64,000 nt of DNA, taken from NCBI GenBank assembly GCA_026417975.1, contig JAOACD010000015.1:1-64000 (forward strand). Direction: 5' to 3'. This DNA comes from Melioribacter sp. Lineage in GTDB: Bacteria > Bacteroidota > Ignavibacteria > Ignavibacteriales > Melioribacteraceae. Positions 39,521-49,083 of this stretch are shown here, one piece after another (position 1 is the first letter of the stretch; the number at the start of each line of letters is the position of its first letter). The position numbers and the translations under genes were made by a program. The notes beneath the pieces were generated by a model. That model was given only the letters and a program-made list of their open reading frames with translations, was not told the DNA's origin and ran no database searches.

Positions 39521-41710
39521 ATGAATAAAATTTTTGGATATAATTTAAGAGAAAATCCTAAAGTAAAATTATTCATAATTCTTTTTACTATATTTTTGAT
39601 TGTTTTAATGTTTCCTAAAGGGGAATCCATTGAATCTGAAGTTAATGTTGGCTCTGTTTGGATAAAAGATGATTTGATTGCTTCAAAAACCTTTGAAGTT
39701 CTTAAAGACCCTGTAGTCTATGAAAAAGAAAAACAAGAAGCAGCTGCTAAAGTCCTACCTATTTTTGTTAGAAATAACAATTTATCAATGTCAATTATTG
39801 ATTCTTTAAGAAAGTATAATAAGATTATTTTTGAGGCTACTCTTGAGAGTAAAGAAAAATCAAAGATTTTTTTAAGTGAAAATTCTTTGAAAGTTTTTTT
39901 GCTTTTAAAAAAATCGCCAGAGGTATTTAGTGGTCTAAAAATAAAATCATTAAATAAAATTACACAACAACTAAATATATTAATTGAAAGGATTTACCAA
40001 AAAGGTCTCTTAAATTATAACTATAATGAGATAAATAAAGATAGTATTACAATTCGAGAGGGACGGTATGAAAAGAGTGTTCCTAAATATTTCTTTTTTG
40101 ATCGTAAATCTGTTAATGAATTTATAAAAACTTTTTTAGAAAGTAATGTGGGTTTTAATAACGAAGTTAATGATGCATTATTTGAATATATAGCTCATTT
40201 CATAGAACCTAATATAATTTACAACTATGAACTCACTCAGTTAGCGATAGAAAATGCTAAAGAAAAAATACCACGTAATATTGGGATTGTTAATGAGAAC
40301 GAAAGAATAGTAGCAAAACACGAACGAATAACTCCTGAAATTAAATTAAAGATTGATTCATATAGGATTGCGAAAGGTGAAGAGATAAGTTTGGCAGGAA
40401 AAATAGCACAAGATTTTGGTAAATTTATTCATATTCTAATTATTGCATTACCATTTATTCTTTATATATATCTTTTTAGAAAGAAAATATATAATGATAA
40501 CATCAAAATTCTTTTAATAGCAATAATTATCTTGTTTATAAGTTTTTTAACATTTCTTATTTCTAAAATTAATATTTCTGTCGAAATTGAGCTTCTTGTT
40601 TTAGTACCAGTTGTCTCGATGTTGTTGACAATAATATTTGACTCGAGAATAGGTTTTTATGGAACGGTAACAGCATCATTGATAGTTGCAGGTTTAAGAG
40701 GGAATGATTACGTTTTTGCTGTTATGAACATTGTAGCAGGAGGTTTAGCAGCATATACAGTTAGAGATATAAAAAACAGGACACAAATATTTCGTTCATT
40801 TTTTTTCATATTAATTGGTTATATATTTAGTATTGTTGCATTTGGATTAGAGCGATATGATTCTTTCAATAAAATGCTCACATCTTTTGCTTTTGCAGCT
40901 TCTAATGCATTGATTAGCCCAGTTTTTACTTATGGATTAATTATTTTTATAGAAAGAATTTTTAAGATTACCACAGATTTAACTTTATTGGAATTAACAG
41001 ATTTTAACCACCCTCTATTAAAAGATTTAGCAAAAATGGCACCTGGCACATTTAATCACTCCATGATGATGGGTACAATGGTAGAAGCCGCGGCAGAAGC
41101 AATAGGCGCGAATCCAATATTAGCAAGGGTTGGGGCATATTATCATGATATAGGAAAAATACTTAATCCAACAAGTTTTATTGAGAATCAGGTTAATGAA
41201 GAAAATATACATGAAAAAATTAAACCAGAAGAAAGTATGAAGTTAATTCTTCAGCATGTTCAAAAAGGGATTGAACTTGCTAAACAATATGAATTACCAC
41301 AAGAGATTATTGATTTTATTCCAATGCATCATGGTACAATGGTTATGACTTTCTTTTATGAAAAAGCCAAAGAAATATACGGAGAAGAAAATGTTGATAT
41401 TGAAGAATATCGTTATCCAGGTCCAAAGCCAAATACTAAGGAAACAGCTCTTGTAATGTTAGCAGATGCATGTGAATCTACAGTTCGTTCACTGATAAAT
41501 TCTGATCCTCAAAAAATTGAAAATGTAATTAATAATCTAATTAATGCTAGGATTAATGATGGACAATTAGATGAAGCTCCGGTTAATTTTAGAGATATTA
41601 AAAAAATAAAAGAAGTGTTTCAAAGTATTTTAATGGGTCAGCTTCATAAGCGAATTCGTTATCCAAATCAGGATCAACTTGAACTAAGCAAAGATGACGA
41701 AAAAGAGTAG
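39521..41710 (+). CDS. 7TM-HD family phosphodiesterase (PgpH-like)
   Basis: The 729-aa protein has an N-terminal membrane anchor, a large extracytoplasmic 7TMR-HDED domain (about 40-300), a seven-helix membrane region (about 305-490) and a cytoplasmic HD domain (about 505-710). The HD domain shows FNHSMMMGTMVEAAAEAIGANPILARVGAYYHDIGK (in parts), with the metal-binding His and the HD pair, then a PMHHGTM motif. PgpH in Listeria and relatives hydrolyses c-di-AMP. No c-di-AMP cyclase is in the window. It is flanked by the HAD gene and xerD with no gap on either side. Confidence 0.92.
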   Translation: MNKIFGYNLRENPKVKLFIILFTIFLIVLMFPKGESIESEVNVGSVWIKDDLIASKTFEVLKDPVVYEKEKQEAAAKVLPIFVRNNNLSMSIIDSLRKYNKIIFEATLESKEKSKIFLSENSLKVFLLLKKSPEVFSGLKIKSLNKITQQLNILIERIYQKGLLNYNYNEINKDSITIREGRYEKSVPKYFFFDRKSVNEFIKTFLESNVGFNNEVNDALFEYIAHFIEPNIIYNYELTQLAIENAKEKIPRNIGIVNENERIVAKHERITPEIKLKIDSYRIAKGEEISLAGKIAQDFGKFIHILIIALPFILYIYLFRKKIYNDNIKILLIAIIILFISFLTFLISKINISVEIELLVLVPVVSMLLTIIFDSRIGFYGTVTASLIVAGLRGNDYVFAVMNIVAGGLAAYTVRDIKNRTQIFRSFFFILIGYIFSIVAFGLERYDSFNKMLTSFAFAASNALISPVFTYGLIIFIERIFKITTDLTLLELTDFNHPLLKDLAKMAPGTFNHSMMMGTMVEAAAEAIGANPILARVGAYYHDIGKILNPTSFIENQVNEENIHEKIKPEESMKLILQHVQKGIELAKQYELPQEIIDFIPMHHGTMVMTFFYEKAKEIYGEENVDIEEYRYPGPKPNTKETALVMLADACESTVRSLINSDPQKIENVINNLINARINDGQLDEAPVNFRDIKKIKEVFQSILMGQLHKRIRYPNQDQLELSKDDEKE

Positions 41711-42601
41711 ATGAAAGAATTTTTGAAAGAATATTTAACAGTTCTTCGTTTTGAGAAAAACCTTTCTGATAATACAATCATATCTTATGAGAATGATATT
41801 AAAAAATTGTTTTCATTTCTTGAAACAAAAAATGTAAAAGATTTGAATGAGGTTACTTCAAAAATTATTGCCGAGTATTTTGATGAACAAAGAAAATACG
41901 GTATTGATAATTCAACAGTAATGAGATATATCTCTTCAATAAAGGGTTTTTGGAAATATTTGGAAGATTCAAATTATATTCAAAAAAATCCAACAGAAAA
42001 ATTACCGTCTGTAAAAAAAATAAGAAAATTGCCATCCGTTTTGTCTTACGAAGAAATAGAAAAAATATTAAACTCTGTTAATACAGAGAATTACCTGGGC
42101 CTGAGGGATAGAGCTATACTTGAATTATGTTATTCGTCTGGTTTAAGAGTTACTGAGTTAATCAATTTAAAGATTCCTGATTTGCTCTTTGAAGATGAAG
42201 TAATTCGTGTATTAGGAAAAGGCTCTAAGATGAGGATTGTACCTGTAGGAGAGAGTGCCATTTTTTGGGTTACTGAGTATTTAACAAAATCACGCCCTCT
42301 ACTTGAAAAGAAAACAAAAAGTGAAAACTATGTTTTCTTAAATAAACGTGGGAGTAGGCTTTCTAGAATGTGGGTTTGGAAAATATTTAATCATTATGCA
42401 AAAGAAGCTGATATAAAAAAAGAAATTCATCCACATACATTTAGGCATTCGTTTGCAACTCATTTACTTGAAAGAGGTGCAGATTTGCGTGCAGTTCAGG
42501 AAATGTTGGGCCATTCAGATATTTCAACAACACAAATTTATACGCATGTAGATAGAGAATATATTAAACAAGTTCATAGAGATCATCATCCCCGTGGGTG
42601 A
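41711..42601 (+). CDS. xerD: Tyrosine recombinase XerD (XerC/D family)
   Basis: This 296-aa site-specific recombinase resolves chromosome dimers at dif. The N-terminal SAM-like domain (about 1-90) is followed by the catalytic domain with a complete active set: Arg146 (SGLRVTEL), Lys170 (GKGSKMR), His242 and Arg245 (HPHTFRHSFATH), His268 (LGHSD) and nucleophile Tyr277 (IYTHV). Length and motifs fit chromosomal XerD better than phage integrases. FtsK, its activator, is encoded about 16 kb upstream. XerC versus XerD cannot be settled from this alone. It starts right after the upstream stop codon. Confidence 0.92.
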   Translation: MKEFLKEYLTVLRFEKNLSDNTIISYENDIKKLFSFLETKNVKDLNEVTSKIIAEYFDEQRKYGIDNSTVMRYISSIKGFWKYLEDSNYIQKNPTEKLPSVKKIRKLPSVLSYEEIEKILNSVNTENYLGLRDRAILELCYSSGLRVTELINLKIPDLLFEDEVIRVLGKGSKMRIVPVGESAIFWVTEYLTKSRPLLEKKTKSENYVFLNKRGSRLSRMWVWKIFNHYAKEADIKKEIHPHTFRHSFATHLLERGADLRAVQEMLGHSDISTTQIYTHVDREYIKQVHRDHHPRG

Positions 42602-42604
42602 AAA

Positions 42605-43804
42605 TTGAAAACAAGATTAAAAAATATTTTAATTGTATCTACTTTATTTATAACTTATTGTAACAAGACTAATCTTATTGATGAAAGCTCTCTTAACTAT
42701 TCAATAGGACTATATAAAGTAAATTCAATTGATGAAGCTTATAACTATAAAGCAAAATTAAGTGATGAAATTTCTGATAGCGTACTAATTAAAAATACTG
42801 TTGATGGTTATTTGATACTTTATGGAAATTATAACTCTTCTTTTAGTGCGGGGAAAAAGGCTTTTGAGTTATTTAATAAAAAACTATTAAGAAGTAATTA
42901 TAAGATTATAAAAAATGATAAGGTAGTAGAAGATCAATTTGCAAATGTACTTTTTGTAGGAAATTATTTAGGTAGACCTTCTTTGTATAGTTTTAATTTA
43001 CTAACTAAAAATATTAAGCCTCTCTGGAGTAGATGGGGAAGAAAAGTTTTATCTGTAAATCGTTCCATCGATAGGAGTAACACATTTATTGTTACTGCAC
43101 TAAGTTACAAGATTAATGAGTCTTTTCCTCTAATTAAAGATGTAAGACTATATCATTATAACGCCGATGAAGATAATATTGAAGAGATATTTTTTTTAGG
43201 TGATGGAATTCAAATATATTCTTATTGGGAAACACAAGACTCTTTTAAAGTAAACTTTACATTCTCAGATACACTTAAACCTCAAATACTAATTCAAAGA
43301 ATTCTTTCCTTTGATAAATATGGGAAAATTATAAGCCAAACTTCTCGTTCTTATGATCTTATTAAAGATGGCTTCCCAAAACCTCCTCAAAAAAAACCAT
43401 CAGTGGTTTCACCAAAAGGAAGATTTCAAATAAGAAATATTCAAGAAAATGATAAAGGTTATATATATATTCGAGATGTTATTAAAAATGCAGAATTATT
43501 ATTAACGGATTACAAGGGAGTTTTTAATAGCGCAATTTGGACTGAAGATGAAAAGTATGTATTTATAATAACTACGCTTAATAATAATTACGAATTGTGT
43601 ATCATTAATTCTGAAAATATGAAAGTAGAAAAAAAATTTTTTAATCTTCCCAATAGAGATTTGTTAGTTCATGGAAACTTCATATTTTTTAATGAACAAA
43701 TTGATGGGAATAAAAATATAATAATTTATGATTATACAAAGAATGCAATATATCATCGAATTCAATTAATTGGTGATTGTGGTATAAATAGTTTGGTTAA
43801 TTAA
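42605..43804 (+). CDS. Putative lipoprotein with SPOR-like and beta-propeller-like regions
   Basis: The 399-aa protein begins with a lipoprotein signal: KTRLKN, a hydrophobic stretch and a lipobox-like TYC ending at Cys19. Residues about 32-95 (YSIGLYKVNSIDEAYNYKAKL then GYLILYGNYNSSFSAGKKAFEL) resemble one SPOR-type peptidoglycan-binding repeat. The rest (about 110-399) has WD-like strands such as AIWTEDEKYVFIITTLNNNYELCI, suggesting a TolB/DPP-IV-type propeller fragment. Its function is unknown; a surface or periplasmic cell-wall protein is likely. No ATG is available, so TTG 42605 is the start. It is sandwiched between xerD and the ABC exporter. Confidence 0.65.
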   Translation: MKTRLKNILIVSTLFITYCNKTNLIDESSLNYSIGLYKVNSIDEAYNYKAKLSDEISDSVLIKNTVDGYLILYGNYNSSFSAGKKAFELFNKKLLRSNYKIIKNDKVVEDQFANVLFVGNYLGRPSLYSFNLLTKNIKPLWSRWGRKVLSVNRSIDRSNTFIVTALSYKINESFPLIKDVRLYHYNADEDNIEEIFFLGDGIQIYSYWETQDSFKVNFTFSDTLKPQILIQRILSFDKYGKIISQTSRSYDLIKDGFPKPPQKKPSVVSPKGRFQIRNIQENDKGYIYIRDVIKNAELLLTDYKGVFNSAIWTEDEKYVFIITTLNNNYELCIINSENMKVEKKFFNLPNRDLLVHGNFIFFNEQIDGNKNIIIYDYTKNAIYHRIQLIGDCGINSLVN

Positions 43805-45664
43805 ATGAAAACTTACATAAGAATTATAAGTTATATAAAGCCATTCTGGAAATACTTAGTTGCTTCAATTATCTTTACTATTTTTTCGGCTTTATTAGAT
43901 GGAGCCTCTATTTATCTTTCTATCCCATTATTGGATACTTTATTTCAACAGAAAGGTCTTAGTTCTGGGAACTCATTTGGTAATATTTCACAATTGCAAC
44001 ATAAAACTGATAATTGGTTATCAGAATTTTTGAATGAGTTAACAGCAGGTGTAAAAGCTTTTATATTTACTGGTTCTACTACAGAAATTTTGCTTAAAAT
44101 ATGTTTTTTAATTGTTATAGCATTTTTAGGTAAAAACCTTTTTGGTTATTTGCAAGCATACTTTTTAGCATATGTGGAACAGGGAATGATTCGTAATTTA
44201 AGAAATGATGCCTATCAACATTTACACAAATTACCAATGAGTTACTTTAAGAATGAAAAAACTGGGAACTTAATTTCAAGAATTATGAATGATGTTAATG
44301 CAGTTAATTCAAGTGTATCAGCAATTTTTTTGAATTTGATTAGAGAGCCATTGAAAATTATAGTATTTCTTGCAATAGCAATTTCTATAAGTTGGAAACT
44401 CACACTTTTTTCTCTTATTGTACTTCCTTTCTCATTAGTAGTTATAAGCTATATTGGATTAATCTTAAGAAAACAGAGTGGACTATTACAAGCAAAAATG
44501 GCAGACTTAACTAATAGACTTCATGAAACAATAACAGGTGTTAAAATAGTCAAAGCTTTTGGAATGGAAGACTACGAGAACAAAAAATTCTTTGCAGAAA
44601 CTAATAGCTTTTTTAAACTTTCATTAAAAATTACACGCTTAAGAAATATTGCAAGTCCTACTACTGAGTTTTTAAGTGTAATTGTTGGAGTAGTAATTAT
44701 ATATTTCGGTTCGCAATTAGTGTTAATTGAAAGGTCTATAACTGCTAGCCAGTTTATAGGATTTTTATTTGCTATTTTTCAATTAATGCCTCCAGTAAAA
44801 GAATTAAGTAGTGTAAACAATAGGATACAAGAATCTAGTGCAGCTGCCGAAAGAATTTTTGAAATTATTGATATAGAACCTAATATTAAAAATGACGTTA
44901 ATCCTATTTCTATTAGTGATTTTAATGAAGCTATAGTGTTTGAGAATGTCTCTTTCAAATATGATGATTCAGAAGATTATGTATTAAAGGATATAAATTT
45001 TAAAGTTGAAAAAGGAAAAATAATCGCTCTTGTAGGTAGCAGCGGTGCTGGTAAAACAACATTAGTTGATTTGATACCGAGATTTTATGATCCAACAGAA
45101 GGCAGGATATTAATTGATGGGATTGATATTAAAAAAATTAGGATAGAAGATTTAAGAAAGTTAATGGGTATTGTAACTCAAGAAACAGTATTGTTTAATG
45201 AATCTATAAAAAATAATATAGCTTATGGACTAACTGATTGTTCAGACGAAAAAATTATAGAAGCAGCTAAAGCAGCAAACGCTCATAATTTTATTATGGA
45301 ATTACCTCAAAAGTATGATACAATAATAGGAGAAAAGGGAACAAAGCTTTCTGGTGGTCAACGCCAAAGAATAGCAATTGCTCGTGCATTGCTTAAAAAT
45401 CCTCCAATTATGATTTTGGATGAAGCAACATCATCTCTTGATAACGAGTCTGAACTATTAGTTCAAGAAGCTATTGAAAGATTAATGAAAGATAGAACGG
45501 TTTTTGTAATAGCACACAGATTAAGTACAATTAGAAATGCTGATAGGATTCTTGTAATAGAAAAAGGAAGGATTGTTCAGGACGGAAAACATGAAGAGCT
45601 ATTATTTGAAGAATATGGAATATATAAAAAGCTTTACGATCTTCAATTTAGAGAAAATGAATGA
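43805..45664 (+). CDS. ABC exporter, MsbA/lipid-flippase type
   Basis: This half-transporter has 619 aa: a six-helix ABC type IV membrane domain (about 1-350) fused to an ATPase. The ATPase has Walker A GSSGAGKT at 411-418, signature LSGGQ 515-519, Walker B with Asp539-Glu540 and a His switch in IAHRLST. The closest functional family is MsbA, which flips lipid A-core, but similar proteins export peptides and drugs. The neighbourhood (WaaE-like glycosyltransferase downstream) favours a lipid A or glycolipid role. It functions as a homodimer. Its ATG directly follows the upstream stop. Confidence 0.88.
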   Translation: MKTYIRIISYIKPFWKYLVASIIFTIFSALLDGASIYLSIPLLDTLFQQKGLSSGNSFGNISQLQHKTDNWLSEFLNELTAGVKAFIFTGSTTEILLKICFLIVIAFLGKNLFGYLQAYFLAYVEQGMIRNLRNDAYQHLHKLPMSYFKNEKTGNLISRIMNDVNAVNSSVSAIFLNLIREPLKIIVFLAIAISISWKLTLFSLIVLPFSLVVISYIGLILRKQSGLLQAKMADLTNRLHETITGVKIVKAFGMEDYENKKFFAETNSFFKLSLKITRLRNIASPTTEFLSVIVGVVIIYFGSQLVLIERSITASQFIGFLFAIFQLMPPVKELSSVNNRIQESSAAAERIFEIIDIEPNIKNDVNPISISDFNEAIVFENVSFKYDDSEDYVLKDINFKVEKGKIIALVGSSGAGKTTLVDLIPRFYDPTEGRILIDGIDIKKIRIEDLRKLMGIVTQETVLFNESIKNNIAYGLTDCSDEKIIEAAKAANAHNFIMELPQKYDTIIGEKGTKLSGGQRQRIAIARALLKNPPIMILDEATSSLDNESELLVQEAIERLMKDRTVFVIAHRLSTIRNADRILVIEKGRIVQDGKHEELLFEEYGIYKKLYDLQFRENE

Positions 45665-45697
45665 TATTTCATTTAGTAAAAACAATTTTGGTCTAAA

Positions 45698-46459
45698 GTG
45701 AACTTATCTGCTATAGTAATTGCTAAGGATGAAGAAAAAAATATTCGGTATTGTCTCGATAGCTTACAAAGTGTGGTAGATGATATTGTTGTGCTTATTG
45801 ATTCAAGAACAAAGGATAAAACTCAACAAATAGTTTCTGAATATACGGGTATAAATTACGAAATAGTTGAATGGCAAGGTTATGGCTTAACAAAAAATTA
45901 TGCTTTATCTAAAACAAAGTATGATTGGGTATTATGGGTAGATGCAGATGAAAGGTTATCCAAAGAATTAGCAGAAGAATTGAATGACTTTAAGAAAACT
46001 AATCCTTTATATAATTCTTATTTTATAGCCCGCCGTTCGTATTTTCTTGGTAAATGGATTAAGCATTGTGGATGGTATCCTGATTATGTATTAAGATTGT
46101 TTAATAAGAATTATGCTAAATTTAACGAAAAACTTGTTCACGAAAATTTAATAGTAGAAGGCAAATCTGGCTATTTAAAAAATGATATAATTCATAATAC
46201 AGATCCAACAATTCACCATTACTTTGAGAAGTTTAATTTGTATACATCTCTTGCAGCCGAAGAACTCTATACTAAAAATGTAAATGTAAGTTTACTGGAT
46301 ATTTTATTAAGGCCAATTTTTGTTTTTATTAAGATGTATTTTTTGAAGTTAGGTTTTTTAGATGGATTACATGGGTTTGTTTTGTCATCTTTTTCTGCTT
46401 TTTATGTTTTTACAAAATATTGTAAACTAAAAGAACTGTATAATAATTTTAAGAGATAA
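45698..46459 (+). CDS. Family 2 glycosyltransferase (WaaE/KdtX-like)
   Basis: This 253-aa GT-A fold glycosyltransferase shows an N-terminal nucleotide-binding region (LSAIVIAKDEEKNIRYCLDSL), DIVVLIDSRTKDKT, and the DxD-like WVLWVDADERLS motif. A conserved FIARRSYFLGKWIKHCGWYPDYVLRLFNK stretch (in parts) and HENLIVEG follow, as in WaaE, which adds glucose to LPS inner core heptose in some bacteria. A C-terminal hydrophobic pair of helices (about 205-245) may anchor it to the membrane. It starts with GTG at 45698. nadK follows after 1 bp. Confidence 0.88.
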   Translation: MNLSAIVIAKDEEKNIRYCLDSLQSVVDDIVVLIDSRTKDKTQQIVSEYTGINYEIVEWQGYGLTKNYALSKTKYDWVLWVDADERLSKELAEELNDFKKTNPLYNSYFIARRSYFLGKWIKHCGWYPDYVLRLFNKNYAKFNEKLVHENLIVEGKSGYLKNDIIHNTDPTIHHYFEKFNLYTSLAAEELYTKNVNVSLLDILLRPIFVFIKMYFLKLGFLDGLHGFVLSSFSAFYVFTKYCKLKELYNNFKR

Positions 46460-46460
46460 A

Positions 46461-47336
46461 ATGATACTTGGAATAATCCCCAATATAACAAAAACTGATA
46501 TTGTGAAAGCAGTTGATATTATTGCAAAAGATTTATTTGATGCAGACTTAGAATTTTATATTTGTAATTCTTTACTAAAAATGTCAAACAATTTTACTGA
46601 TAATCTAAAAAAATGTGATTATCTCGATCTTTATGAGTTGATTAAAAAATCTGATATTATAATTTCAATAGGTGGTGATGGGACAATGCTTAATACTGCA
46701 TACTTGGTAAGAAATTCTAAAATTCCTATAATCGGAGTTAATTTGGGTAAGCTTGGTTTTCTTGCGGAACTTGATGTGAAGAGTTTTAGAGAGTTTATAC
46801 CAGAAATTAAGTCAAAGAATTTTATAATAGAAGAAAGAATAGCTTTATCGGCATTCATTAATAGTAATGAATTATACGCGATTAATGATATTGTAATCGA
46901 TAAAGGTGCTTGGTCAAAAATGATTGAGCTTACAATTAAAATAGATGAAGATTATGTTTCAACCTTTGCTGCTGATGGAATAATTATAGCAACACCAACA
47001 GGCTCAACAGGGTATTCTCTTTCTGCTGGTGGTCCAATTATCACTCCAAAATCAGATGTTATAACATTAAGTCCAATTGCCCCACATACATTAACTATGA
47101 GACCTTTGGTGATTTCCAGTGAACAAAAGATTACTATTATTGCTCATTCTTTGTTAGGCAAGATTAATGTAAGCTGCGATGGACAACGTTCTGAAATTTA
47201 TGATTCACCTTTGGAAGTTGCTATTGCAAAAAGTGATAATAATGTAAGATTAATACATTCGAAAAATACAAATTATTTTGAAATATTAAGGAGCAAATTG
47301 TTCTGGGGGTTGGATGTCAGGAAAGTCAATAATTAA
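46461..47336 (+). CDS. nadK: NAD kinase
   Basis: This enzyme phosphorylates NAD to NADP. The 291-aa protein has the ATP/NAD-kinase signature GGDGT at 71-75 (ISIGGDGTMLNTA), then GVNLGKLGFLAEL, the NDIVIDKG motif (NAD binding), and DGIIIATPTGSTGYSLSAGGPI. PIAPHTLTMRPLV completes the family pattern. The 3' end overlaps the thioredoxin-like gene by 23 bp. There is no sign of an abnormal active site. Confidence 0.96.
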   Translation: MILGIIPNITKTDIVKAVDIIAKDLFDADLEFYICNSLLKMSNNFTDNLKKCDYLDLYELIKKSDIIISIGGDGTMLNTAYLVRNSKIPIIGVNLGKLGFLAELDVKSFREFIPEIKSKNFIIEERIALSAFINSNELYAINDIVIDKGAWSKMIELTIKIDEDYVSTFAADGIIIATPTGSTGYSLSAGGPIITPKSDVITLSPIAPHTLTMRPLVISSEQKITIIAHSLLGKINVSCDGQRSEIYDSPLEVAIAKSDNNVRLIHSKNTNYFEILRSKLFWGLDVRKVNN

Positions 47337-47868
47337 TAAACTTATATCAAAAGTAGTAATAGTTTTGATGTTAACTTTAAACAATATCTTTTCGCAAGGA
47401 AAATGTACAATTGCCTTAGATGAAAAATCAGGTGATCAGATATTAATTGGAATTATTAGTGAGAATATACTATCTGATACTTCTTATTCACCTTTTGGTA
47501 GATGGTATGTTCAAGAATATGAAGATTATAAAGTTGATTCATTATTAGTTGATTCTATAAAAACAAAGATTAATTCTGAAATTAAAATAGTTGCTATATT
47601 TGGTACATGGTGCAGTGATAGTAAAAGAGAAGTCCCTCGGTTTATGAAAATACTAAATAAAGTTAATTTTGATAAAAAAAACCTAAAAATGATATGTGTA
47701 GATAGGAATAAGAAGGCGGGAGAGGTTAATATAGATAATTATGAAATTAAGCTTGTCCCAACATTTATATTTTATCACAATCAAATTGAGATAGGAAGAA
47801 TAGTTGAAATGCCTAACATTTCTTTAGAAAAAGATTTTCTAAGAATCATATCAAATATAGATAATTAA
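47314..47868 (+). CDS. Exported thioredoxin-like protein with a CxxS site
   Basis: The 184-aa protein has an N-terminal signal-like segment (about 13-28, VVIVLMLTLNNIFS) and a thioredoxin fold. The active site is Cys100-Ser-Asp-Ser103 (FGTWCSDSKREVPRF), with the second catalytic Cys replaced by Ser, and VPTF supplies the cis-Pro. This CxxS form cannot form the usual internal disulfide, so it may act as an isomerase or reductase through a mixed disulfide, or only bind. It overlaps nadK by 23 bp and ends the long plus-strand run. It converges with kamA, with 20 bp between the stop codons. Confidence 0.85.
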   Translation: MSGKSIINKLISKVVIVLMLTLNNIFSQGKCTIALDEKSGDQILIGIISENILSDTSYSPFGRWYVQEYEDYKVDSLLVDSIKTKINSEIKIVAIFGTWCSDSKREVPRFMKILNKVNFDKKNLKMICVDRNKKAGEVNIDNYEIKLVPTFIFYHNQIEIGRIVEMPNISLEKDFLRIISNIDN

Positions 47869-47888
47869 GAAAGTAAATTAACAAGAAC

Positions 47889-49067
47889 TTAATTAGTACT
47901 TGTTTCTAATTCGGGAATTTTTACAGTTGTAATATTTTTATAGTTTTTAGGTTTCTTTATACTCCCATCTTTTTTATTTGATATTTCAATAGGGATACGA
48001 TTTTCTTCTTTTAGTTCTGTGTTTTCGGTTTTAGCTTCGTGATATACGTAAATCTCGTTTTTATAATTTCTCATAATAATTTTATCTTCGTCGCGGTGTA
48101 ATATATACTGTGGGAGTACAGGAATTTTTCCGCCACCACCAGGAGCATCTATAACGAAGTGAGGAATAGCCAATCCACTTATATTGCCTCTTAGTTTATA
48201 CATTATTTCTAATCCTTTTTCGAGTGATGTTCTGAAGTGATTAGCGCCTCTTGTTTCATCTGCCATGAATAAATAATAAGGTCTTACTCTAATTTTTAGA
48301 AGTTTTAAAAATAGCTCTTTTAAAACCTCAGCGTCGTCGTTAACTCCCTTCATTAATACTGCTTGATTATTTACAGGGATTCCTGCGTCCACAAGCATTT
48401 CGCATGCACGTGTGCTTTCTGGTGTAATTTCCCATGGATGATTGAAATGAGTGTTAACATAGATGGGATGATACTTTTTTAACATTTCTACAAGTTTTGG
48501 TGTTATGCGATGTGGCAAGACGCAAGGCATTCGTGTTCCTAGTCTTATAATTTCTATGTGTGGGATTTGTCTTAATCTCTTTAAAATTTTTTCTAACATT
48601 GCATCTGTTAACATTAAAGGATCTCCACCAGACATAATAACATCTCTTACTTCTGTATGCTCTTCTAAATATTTAAATGCACTTTCAAGTTGTTTCATAG
48701 AAATTTTATCTGAATTGCCAACTTTTCTTTTTCTAGTACAAAACCTACAATACATACCACACTGACTTGTAGTTAAAAATAAAACTCGGTCTGGATAACG
48801 ATGAGTTATATTTGGAACAGGACTCATGGCATCTTCTTGTAACGGATCTTCATAACCTGAAATATCCTCTAATTCTTTAACATCGGGTACGCATTGTAGC
48901 CAGATGGGATCTCCTGGGTATCTTATTAAACTTAGGTAATAAGGATTAATTCTTGCTTGGAAGAATCCATCCAATTCTTCTGCTACTTTTCTGTCTAACT
49001 TGAATTTTTCAACAAGTTGATCTACAGTATGTATGCTATCTCTTATCATTTGTTGCCAGAGTTCCAT
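47889..49067 (-). CDS. kamA: Lysine 2,3-aminomutase (KamA family radical SAM)
   Basis: The 392-aa PLP-dependent radical SAM enzyme has the cluster motif Cys103-x3-Cys107-x2-Cys110 (CGMYCRFC). PLP lysine Lys314 lies in DAPGGGGK. Asp270 (MADETRG) and Asp307 (VIDAPG) are 37 residues apart and 7 before the PLP lysine in the second case, the exact spacing of Asp293, Asp330 and Lys337 in Clostridium subterminale LAM, where the two Asp bind the lysine epsilon-amine. Thus L-lysine to beta-lysine is predicted, not glutamate. It is the last gene of a tight minus-strand operon with a GNAT and two ATP-grasp ligases. The C-terminal tail beyond about 345 is charged and divergent. Confidence 0.9.
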   Translation of the reverse strand: MELWQQMIRDSIHTVDQLVEKFKLDRKVAEELDGFFQARINPYYLSLIRYPGDPIWLQCVPDVKELEDISGYEDPLQEDAMSPVPNITHRYPDRVLFLTTSQCGMYCRFCTRKRKVGNSDKISMKQLESAFKYLEEHTEVRDVIMSGGDPLMLTDAMLEKILKRLRQIPHIEIIRLGTRMPCVLPHRITPKLVEMLKKYHPIYVNTHFNHPWEITPESTRACEMLVDAGIPVNNQAVLMKGVNDDAEVLKELFLKLLKIRVRPYYLFMADETRGANHFRTSLEKGLEIMYKLRGNISGLAIPHFVIDAPGGGGKIPVLPQYILHRDEDKIIMRNYKNEIYVYHEAKTENTELKEENRIPIEISNKKDGSIKKPKNYKNITTVKIPELETSTN

Positions 49068-49083
49068 AGTTTTGCCCTTTGTT

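Noticed and set aside
47863-47894. Inverted repeat AATTAAG/CTTAATT at the convergent junction
   Set aside because: The stem is only 7 bp and fully AT-rich, overlapping both stop codons; too weak to call a terminator.
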